This document shows, one piece after another, positions 58,001-64,000 of a stretch of DNA of 64,000 nucleotides. The notes beneath the pieces were generated by a model, which saw only the letters and a list, made by a program, of their open reading frames with translations, was not told the DNA's origin and searched no databases. The position numbers and the translations under genes are program-made. Every line of letters begins with the position of its first letter. The first letter of the stretch is position 1. This stretch comes from Pseudomonas fluorescens (lineage in GTDB: Bacteria > Pseudomonadota > Gammaproteobacteria > Pseudomonadales > Pseudomonadaceae): contig NZ_JSAK01000015.1 in assembly GCF_000802965.1 (NCBI RefSeq), forward strand, positions 195,375 to 259,374. Reading direction: 5' to 3'.

Positions 58001-59683
58001 TCAGCGCACGCGCACGTAAGTGCCGGGTGCCGCCTCCATCGGTGGATAGTTCTGGTTGCCGAGGGCCATGTGGGTTTCTTTTTGCGCGCCCGAGCGTTCC
58101 TGAATCCAGCTCAGCCACTGGGTCCACCAGCTGCCGTCCACGTGCTTGCCATCGTAATACCAAGCCCGTGGGTCACTGCTCAGTTTGCCGTTCTCGATGT
58201 AGTTGGCTTTCGGATTGTTCGGCGGGTTGAGAATGCTCTGTATGTGGCCGCTGTTGGACAATACGAAGCGACGCTCGCCGCCCAGCAGCAGGGTCGAGCG
58301 ATACACCGCGTCCCACGGCGTGATGTGGTCGTTGATGCCGGCGACGCTGAAGCTGTCGACCGTGACCTTTTGCAAATCGATCGGCGTGCCGCACACTTCG
58401 AGGCCACCGGGATGGCTCAGCGGGTTGTGCTTGAAGAAGTCCAGCAAGTCGCCATGCAGGGCTGCGGGCAGGCGCGTGTTGTCGTTGTTCCAGTAGAGGA
58501 TGTCGAACGCCGGCGGCTCCTTGCCCAGCAGATAGTTGTTAACGAAATAGCTCCAGATCAAATCGTTGGGGCGCATCCAGGCGAAGACCTTGGCCATGTC
58601 CCGGCCGTCGAGCACGCCTTTCTGATAGGAGCGGCGCTTGGCGGCTTCCAGGGTTTGTTCGTCGGCAAACAGGGTGGCTGGCGAGTCCAGGGAGCTGTCG
58701 AGCAGGCTCACCAGGTACGTCGCGCTGGAGACCCGCCGCAGTTGTCGCTTGGCTTGCAGGTGACCTTGCAGCGCGGCAATGGTCAGCCCGCCGGCGCAGG
58801 CGCCCATCAGATTGACTTCACGCGCGCCAGTAATCGCCCGGCACACATTCATGGCTTCCTCGACCGCCTCGACGTAAGTCGACAGGCCCCATTCACGATG
58901 ACGCACATCCGGATTGCGCCAACTGATCATGAAGGTTTGCAGGCCGTTCTTGAGCGCGTACTGAACGAAGCTATTTTGCGGGCTGAGGTCGAAAATGTAG
59001 AACTTGTTGATCTGCGGCGGCACCACCAGCAGCGGTTTGGAATACTGTTTTTCGCTCATCGGCTTGTACTGGATCAACTCCAGCAGCTCGTTGCGAAACA
59101 CCACGGAGCCGGTGGTGGTGGCGACGGTCTTGCCGACTTCGAAGGCGTGTTTGGTGACTTGCCGGGGCAGGCCGTCATTGTGCAGGAAGTCATCGAACAG
59201 GTGACCGATCCCGCGCACCAGGCTATTGCCGCCGGAGTTGAAAATCTCTTTGATCGCCAGGGGGTTGAGCAGGCTGTTGGACGGCGATACGGCATCGTTG
59301 AGCAAGGAAAAAGCGAAGTGCGCGCGGGCGCGGTCGTCCGGGCTCATGTTGCTTTCGTCGATCCAGCTTTTGACCTGTTTCTGCCAGCTCAGGTAGGCCT
59401 GCAAGCTGCGCCGATAAAAAGGGTTGAGGCTCCATGACGGGTCGGCAAAACGACTGTCCTGGGGATTGGTCGGGTGCAGGGTTTCACCCAGCAAAATGCG
59501 GCCGAGTTGCCCGCCCAGTTTCAGCGCATGTCGGGCGCTGTGCACCGGGTTGCGCAAGCCATGGGCAGCAACGCTGCGCAGGGTCGAAATCAGATCGCGG
59601 CCGCGCAGGCCGGTAATCGCACTCTGTGCGTTGATGAACGCGGCGGGAGTGGGCACAGATTCCCTCGCTGGTTTGTCACGCAT
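58001..59683 (-). CDS. phaC2: Class II PHA synthase PhaC2
   Basis: PhaC2 polymerises medium-chain 3-hydroxyacyl-CoA into polyester on the granule surface. The 560-residue class II enzyme has the lipase-like box GACAGG with nucleophile Cys296, the region LLVVPPQINKFYIFDLSPQNSF before it, and the catalytic Asp/His segments (AGINDHITPW and SNSGHIQSILNPP) near the C-terminus. It is similar throughout to PhaC1, with which it is paired around phaZ. Confidence 0.97.
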   Translation of the reverse strand: MRDKPARESVPTPAAFINAQSAITGLRGRDLISTLRSVAAHGLRNPVHSARHALKLGGQLGRILLGETLHPTNPQDSRFADPSWSLNPFYRRSLQAYLSWQKQVKSWIDESNMSPDDRARAHFAFSLLNDAVSPSNSLLNPLAIKEIFNSGGNSLVRGIGHLFDDFLHNDGLPRQVTKHAFEVGKTVATTTGSVVFRNELLELIQYKPMSEKQYSKPLLVVPPQINKFYIFDLSPQNSFVQYALKNGLQTFMISWRNPDVRHREWGLSTYVEAVEEAMNVCRAITGAREVNLMGACAGGLTIAALQGHLQAKRQLRRVSSATYLVSLLDSSLDSPATLFADEQTLEAAKRRSYQKGVLDGRDMAKVFAWMRPNDLIWSYFVNNYLLGKEPPAFDILYWNNDNTRLPAALHGDLLDFFKHNPLSHPGGLEVCGTPIDLQKVTVDSFSVAGINDHITPWDAVYRSTLLLGGERRFVLSNSGHIQSILNPPNNPKANYIENGKLSSDPRAWYYDGKHVDGSWWTQWLSWIQERSGAQKETHMALGNQNYPPMEAAPGTYVRVR

Positions 59684-59796
59684 GAGTCAACACTCCTTCG
59701 TCTTCAGGCCAAAAACAAACAACCGAACCAGAACACCATAGACGCTGTAACGGGTTGTTGCGCGGCGCGGCATCCTGCCGACCGACAATGAGTCGG

Positions 59797-60651
59797 TTAA
59801 CCGCCCAGTGGTGCCGGATGCGGATGCATCACGGCGCGTTGTCGCTCCTCTTCGAGGAATTTCATGATGATCGGTGCCACCGCTTCGGCACGGGTAATCA
59901 GGAACAGATGACCGTCATCGATGATGTGCAGTTGAGCGTTGGGAATTCGCCAGGCCAGCAAACGCATGTTGATCAACGGGATCAGCGGATCGTCGTCGCC
60001 GGCCAGTACCAGGGTTGGCTGACTGATCTTGTGCAGCCAGTGGATGCTGGTCCAGCCAAAACCGGCGAACAGCTGCCAGTAGTAACCGAGCTTGCCCGCC
60101 GAACGCACTTTCGCCGCGTGGTTTGCAGCCAGGGTCGGGTCGCGACGGAATGAGCCGCCGTAGATCATCGGTGCAATGCGAATCACGTGGGACGGCTGGA
60201 TGTAGCGCCGCGGGCTGGCCATCATCCACAGCACCTTTGGTTTGCCCGGGACCATCACCGCGCCCGCTGCCGTCGCCGCGAGCACCAGTTTCTTGCAGCG
60301 CTCCGGATAGTCAAAAGCGAACTGCTGGGCGAGGGCGCCACCCCAAGACACGCCGATCACGTTGACCTTCCCGTAGTCGAGATAATCGAGCATCCGCGCC
60401 GTCAGTTTGGCCAGGCCGGGAAAGCGATACGGCCGGCTCGGCGTCGACGAACCGCCGACACCGGGGACGTCGAAAGCGATGACTTCCAGGTCCGGGTCCA
60501 GCGCCGCGACGAACGGAAACACCAGCTCCAGGTTGGCGCCGATGCCGTTGAAAATCAGCAAGGGCGTCAAGTGAGGCTTGCCGGGGCGTACTGCCGTGCG
60601 GAGGGTCTGGCCATCCAGGTCGACGGTACGGAATATGAACGGTTGCGGCAT
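59797..60651 (-). CDS. phaZ: Intracellular PHA depolymerase PhaZ
   Basis: PhaZ hydrolyses stored medium-chain polyester, allowing PHA turnover. The start at 60651 (MPQPFIFRTVDLDGQTLRTA) gives 284 residues, the usual size. The alpha/beta-hydrolase nucleophile elbow is GVSWGG with Ser102; the LVLAGDDDPLIP Asp and DDGHLFL His complete the triad. It lies between phaC1 and phaC2. A class C REP pair separates it from phaC1. Confidence 0.96.
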   Translation of the reverse strand: MPQPFIFRTVDLDGQTLRTAVRPGKPHLTPLLIFNGIGANLELVFPFVAALDPDLEVIAFDVPGVGGSSTPSRPYRFPGLAKLTARMLDYLDYGKVNVIGVSWGGALAQQFAFDYPERCKKLVLAATAAGAVMVPGKPKVLWMMASPRRYIQPSHVIRIAPMIYGGSFRRDPTLAANHAAKVRSAGKLGYYWQLFAGFGWTSIHWLHKISQPTLVLAGDDDPLIPLINMRLLAWRIPNAQLHIIDDGHLFLITRAEAVAPIIMKFLEEERQRAVMHPHPAPLGG

Positions 60652-60694
60652 GCTTCTGGCCCTGTGGGTGGATCGTGGTTCCTGACACACATCC

Positions 60695-60780
60695 TGTAGG
60701 AGCCGGCTTGCTGGCGATGCGTGCAACACCGTTTTCCAGTTTCAAGTGGTGATGCAATCGCCAGCAAGCCGGCTCCTACA
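60695..60780. repeat. Class C REP pair (inverted)
   Basis: The arms GTAGGAGCCGGCTTGCTGGC and inverse match the pairs at 22590 and 27634. It fills most of the 140-bp phaC1-phaZ gap within the presumed operon. Confidence 0.9.
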
Positions 60781-60791
60781 GGTCTGTGGGT

Positions 60792-62471
60792 CTAGCGCTC
60801 GTGTACGTAAGTGCCTGGCGCCGCCTCGCCTGCCGGGTAGGCCTTGTTGCCCAGTTTCGCCGGGGCCTTTTTCAGTTCGCCTGAACGTTGAGCCTGCCAG
60901 GCCTGCCAGTGCAGCCACCAGGAGTCGGTGTGCTTGGTGGCGTTTTCTTGCCACTCATCGGCATTCGACGCCTTTTCGGTGCTGGTCATGTAACGGGACT
61001 TCGGATTGCCCGGCGGGTTCAGAATGCTTTGGATATGGCCGCTGCTGGACAGCACGAATTCAACGTTGCCGCCGAACAGTTGCGACGACTTGTAGCAAGA
61101 CCTCCACGGGGTGATGTGGTCGTTGGTGCCAGCCAGGGAAAAGATGTCGGCTGTCACTTGCTTGAGGTCGATGGCGGTGCCGCACACTTCCAGTGCATTC
61201 GGGCGAATCAGTGGGTTGTTTTTGAACAGTTCGATCAGGTCGCCGTGGAACGCTGCGGGCAACCGTGTGGTGTCGTTGTTCCAGAACAGGATGTCGAAAA
61301 CCGGTGGCTCGTTGCCCAACAGGTAATTGTTGACCCAGTAGTTCCAGATCAGATCGTTGGGACGCATCCAGGCGAAGACTTTCGCCATGTCGCGACCTTC
61401 CAGCACGCCAGCCTGGTACGAGTGACGCTTGGCGGCTTCCAGCGTTTGTTCGTTGACGAACAGGGCGACGTCGCTGTCCAGGGTGGTATCGAGCACGCTC
61501 ACCAGCAGGGTCAGGGCGTTGACCTTGTTCTCGCCGATCGCGGCGTAGTGGCCCAGCAGGGCGGTGCAAGTGATGCCGCCTGAGCAGGCGCCGAGCATGT
61601 TCACGTCTTTGCTGCCGGTGATCGCAGTGACCACGTCGACCGCTTCCTTGAGCGCCTCGATGTAAGTCGACAGGCCCCACTCGCGCTGCTCCTTGGTCGG
61701 GTTGCGCCAGCTGACGATGAAGGTCTGCACGTTATTGCGCAGGCAGAACCGTGCCAGGCTCTTGTCCGGGCTGAGGTCGAAAACATAGAACTTGTTGATC
61801 TGCGGCGGTACCACCAGCAGTGGACGCTCGTGGACCTGCTCGGTGATGGGCTTGTACTGGATCAGCTCCAGCACATCGTTGCGGAACACCACCGCGCCTT
61901 CGGTCACGCCCAGGCTCTTGCCGACTTCGAAGGCGCCCATGTTGACCTGGCTCGGCATGCCGCCGTTGTGCACCATGTCCTTGGCCAGATGCGAGAGGCC
62001 GTCGAGCAGGCTCTTGCCGCCGGTTTCGAAAAAGCGTTTGACTGCCGCCGGGTTGGCCGCGCTGTTGGTCGGGGCCATGGCTTCGGTCATGAGGTTGATC
62101 ACGAAGTGGCCGCGAGCCGCGTCATTGGGTGTGAGGTTGCTGTGGTCGATCCAGTCGTGGAGTTCCTTGCGCCACGCCAGGTAAGTTTGCAGATAACGTT
62201 TGTAGAGCGGGTTCTGGCTCCAGGCCGGATCGGCAAAACGTCGATCATCACTGGTCGGTTGCAGGGCTGATTTGCCGAACAAAACGTTCTTGAGCTCAAG
62301 GCCGAAATGCGCGACATGCTTGGCGCTGTGCACCGGTTGTTTGATGGCCTGCCTGAGAACCATGCGAGCAGAAGCCAGTAGATCCTTTCCACGCAGCCCA
62401 ACGACAGGATTCAGTCCCAAGGTGTTTTCCGAGGCCTGATACTTCAAGTCATCGTTATTCTTGTTACTCAT
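60792..62471 (-). CDS. phaC1: Class II PHA synthase PhaC1
   Basis: PhaC1 is the main medium-chain polyhydroxyalkanoate synthase, acting on (R)-3-hydroxyacyl-CoA. The 559 residues carry the nucleophile box GACSGG with Cys296, LLVVPPQINKFYVFDLSPDKSL, and the Asp/His segments AGTNDHITPW and SSSGHIQSILNPPGNP. It opens the phaC1-phaZ-phaC2-phaD run. A sigma-54-like element lies in its upstream gap. Confidence 0.97.
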   Translation of the reverse strand: MSNKNNDDLKYQASENTLGLNPVVGLRGKDLLASARMVLRQAIKQPVHSAKHVAHFGLELKNVLFGKSALQPTSDDRRFADPAWSQNPLYKRYLQTYLAWRKELHDWIDHSNLTPNDAARGHFVINLMTEAMAPTNSAANPAAVKRFFETGGKSLLDGLSHLAKDMVHNGGMPSQVNMGAFEVGKSLGVTEGAVVFRNDVLELIQYKPITEQVHERPLLVVPPQINKFYVFDLSPDKSLARFCLRNNVQTFIVSWRNPTKEQREWGLSTYIEALKEAVDVVTAITGSKDVNMLGACSGGITCTALLGHYAAIGENKVNALTLLVSVLDTTLDSDVALFVNEQTLEAAKRHSYQAGVLEGRDMAKVFAWMRPNDLIWNYWVNNYLLGNEPPVFDILFWNNDTTRLPAAFHGDLIELFKNNPLIRPNALEVCGTAIDLKQVTADIFSLAGTNDHITPWRSCYKSSQLFGGNVEFVLSSSGHIQSILNPPGNPKSRYMTSTEKASNADEWQENATKHTDSWWLHWQAWQAQRSGELKKAPAKLGNKAYPAGEAAPGTYVHER

Positions 62472-62598
62472 CTACGACGCTCCATTGTCCTGAGACGAGT
62501 ACCGGGGTCCTGCTGTGCAGTCACACAGCCAATGCCAGGTACTACTGCTCGGGTGACCGTTAATTCTGCATCGCTGCTTTTTCGTTCGCAGAGGGCAC

Positions 62599-62614
62599 TG
62601 CAGGGAACTTGCCA
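62599..62614 (-). promoter_or_regulatory. Sigma-54-like element upstream of phaC1
   Basis: The minus strand reads TGGCAAGTTCCCTGCA, with GG-N10-GC spacing. The -12 half lacks the usual TT before GC. It would start transcription near 62587, about 115 nt before phaC1. RpoN influence on PHA synthesis is known in some pseudomonads. Confidence 0.4.
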
Positions 62615-62731
62615 GCTCCATTGGTTACCCGAGTTTAATTTTTTTCGCAAGCAGGCCAATGACTGACCTCGCGGCCAAGCATTCAAACAGATGAAATTAG
62701 AAAATGCCTTCTAAAGAGCAAGAGGCTCAGG

Positions 62732-63112
62732 CTAGAGCATTAGCTTGACGACGGATTCGTTCGGGTCGCGGGTTTTTCCGGCCGCTTTGAGCTCGGCAAG
62801 ATAATCCTCCCAGAGTGCGTCATAACGTCGCCCCAGCTCGTAGAGGTATTCCCAGGTGAACAGGCCGCTGTCGTGGCCGTCGTCGAAGGTCAGTTTCAGT
62901 GCGTACTGACCGGCCGGTTCTATCTTGGTCAGTCCTACGTTGATCTTGCCAAATTGCAGGATAGGTTTGCCGTGGCCCTGGACCTCGGCGGAAGGAGAAT
63001 GCACGCGCAGGAATTCGGCGGGCAGGGTGTATTCCTCACCGGACGCGTATTTCAGCGACAGGGTTTTCGAGGCTTTGTGCAGCTTGATGTCGGTGGGGAT
63101 TTGGGTCGTCAT
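62732..63112 (-). CDS. DUF971 family protein
   Basis: This 126-residue protein starts at the ATG at 63112 (MTTQIPTDIKLHKASKTLSLKYASGEEYTLPAEFLRVHSPSAEVQGHG) and matches the DUF971/GBBH-like N-terminal family. The motif DDGHDSGLFTWEYLYELGRRYD is typical. The fold is known in the N-terminal domain of gamma-butyrobetaine hydroxylase and in some iron-sulfur assembly proteins; the stand-alone function is not established. In pseudomonads it commonly lies between hslVU and phaC1, as here. Confidence 0.9.
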   Translation of the reverse strand: MTTQIPTDIKLHKASKTLSLKYASGEEYTLPAEFLRVHSPSAEVQGHGKPILQFGKINVGLTKIEPAGQYALKLTFDDGHDSGLFTWEYLYELGRRYDALWEDYLAELKAAGKTRDPNESVVKLML

Positions 63113-63159
63113 GGGGCCGATCTTCCGTCGTATGGAGGCCCTGTGTCGGCGGGTGATCC

Positions 63160-63291
63160 TGTGGCGAGGGAGCTTGCTCCCGCTCGGCTGCGCAGCAGTC
63201 GTAAAGCCGGAGAATGCGGTCTGTTTGATGAACCGCATTCGCCGGTTTCGGGGCCGCTTCGCGACCCAGCGGGAGCAAGCTCCCTCGCCAC
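63160..63291. repeat. Class D REP pair with long spacer (inverted)
   Basis: GTGGCGAGGGAGCTTGCTCC and its inverted copy flank a spacer that itself contains the inverted repeat GAATGCGGT/ACCGCATTC. It separates hslU from the DUF971 gene. Confidence 0.9.
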
Positions 63292-63317
63292 GGAAGCCCG
63301 CTCACACAGAATGTGAC

Positions 63318-64000
63318 CTACAGGATATAACGGGACAGGTCTTCGTTCTGCGCCAATTCGCCGAGGTGGCTGTTGACGTAGTCGGCGTCGATCTGGATGA
63401 CCTTGCCGTCATGGCTGCTGGCCAGGTCGCCGGCACTGAACGACACCTCTTCCAGCAGGCGCTCAAGCAGGGTGTGCAGACGACGGGCGCCGATGTTCTC
63501 GGTTTTTTCGTTGACCTGCCAGGCGATCTCGGCGATGCGCTTGATGCCGCTCGGCTGGAACTCGATGCCCAGGCCTTCGGTTTTCAGCAGTGCGCAATAT
63601 TGCTCGGTGAGCGATGCATGCGGCTCGCTGAGGATGCGTTCGAAGTCTTCCGGCGACAGCGCTTTGAGCTCAACACGAATCGGCAGGCGACCTTGCAGCT
63701 CCGGCACCAGGTCGCTCGGCTTGCTCAAGTGGAACGCACCGGAAGCAATGAACAGAATGTGGTCGGTCTTGACCATGCCCAGTTTGGTGTTGACGGTGCA
63801 GCCTTCGATCAGTGGCAGCAAGTCGCGCTGCACGCCTTCGCGGGATACATCGACGCCACCGGAATTACCGCGCTTGGCGACCTTGTCGATTTCGTCGATG
63901 AACACGATGCCGTGTTGCTCGACGGCTTCCAGGGCCTTGGCCTTCAACTCTTCATCGTTGACCAGGCGGCCGGCTTCTTCATCGCGCACCAGTTTCAGCG
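63318..64000 (-). CDS. hslU: ATP-dependent protease ATPase subunit HslU (3' part)
   Basis: HslU unfolds substrates for the HslV peptidase (ClpYQ). The window holds about the last 227 residues; the gene continues past position 64000. Visible are [17 protein letters not shown], Walker [15 protein letters not shown], the [14 protein letters not shown] sensor region, [23 protein letters not shown] and the C-terminal LSRYIL that docks into HslV. The frame is intact to the edge. A REP pair follows the stop. Confidence 0.97.
   Translation of the reverse strand, partial: LKLVRDEEAGRLVNDEELKAKALEAVEQHGIVFIDEIDKVAKRGNSGGVDVSREGVQRDLLPLIEGCTVNTKLGMVKTDHILFIASGAFHLSKPSDLVPELQGRLPIRVELKALSPEDFERILSEPHASLTEQYCALLKTEGLGIEFQPSGIKRIAEIAWQVNEKTENIGARRLHTLLERLLEEVSFSAGDLASSHDGKVIQIDADYVNSHLGELAQNEDLSRYIL

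Overview
The window is chromosomal DNA of a Pseudomonas of the P. fluorescens group. The evidence is the GC-rich codon use, the gene orders ntrB-ntrC/glnA/thiI/typA, hutFCDU...G, ubiE-ubiJ-ubiB-hisI-hisE-tatABC and phaC1ZC2D/phaIF next to hslU, and many REP-type inverted repeats of kinds typical of that group. I found no rRNA, tRNA, CRISPR array, prophage or insertion sequence. The content is mostly core metabolism and regulation.

Layout. 1-5.4 kb: nitrogen control on the minus strand (ntrC, ntrB, a DUF4124 protein, glnA), with sigma-54-like promoters and an exact NtrC palindrome. 5.4-8.8 kb: thiI and typA. 9-18.7 kb: a YkgJ-type protein, glycogen phosphorylase, a translationally coupled pair of uncharacterised membrane proteins (DUF2339/DUF3999), fbp and a DUF924 protein. 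18.75-22.6 kb: a toxin-antitoxin pair, a PctA-like chemoreceptor and two small lipoproteins (the second a Blc lipocalin).

22.7-37.5 kb: a complete five-step histidine utilisation locus. hutF lies divergent from hutCD, and hutU-transporter-hutXWV-hutH1-hutH2-hutI-hutG form one plus-strand run. A GG-N10-GC sigma-54 promoter abuts a HutC-type operator before hutU. HutH1 precisely lacks the Ala-Ser-Gly triad that forms the MIO cofactor, while HutH2 has it.

37.7-49 kb: pip-dtd, the glucan pair opgGH, a polar amino-acid ABC transporter and an HBM-type chemoreceptor with a sigma-28 promoter. 49-55.2 kb: a minus-strand run ubiE-ubiJ-ubiB-hisI-hisE-tatA-tatB-tatC-rsmE (ubiquinone, histidine, protein export, 16S rRNA methylation). 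55.3-62.5 kb: the medium-chain polyhydroxyalkanoate locus, with phaIF convergent on phaC1-phaZ-phaC2-phaD. 62.7-64 kb: a DUF971 protein and the 3' part of hslU.

Five sequence families of paired inverted REP elements (called A-E here), plus a sixth degenerate repeat, occupy many of the gaps between transcription units. The best leads for unusual biology are the MIO-less HutH1, the layered control region of the hutU operon, the DUF2339/DUF3999 membrane pair and a 17-nt operator-like palindrome in the opgG leader.
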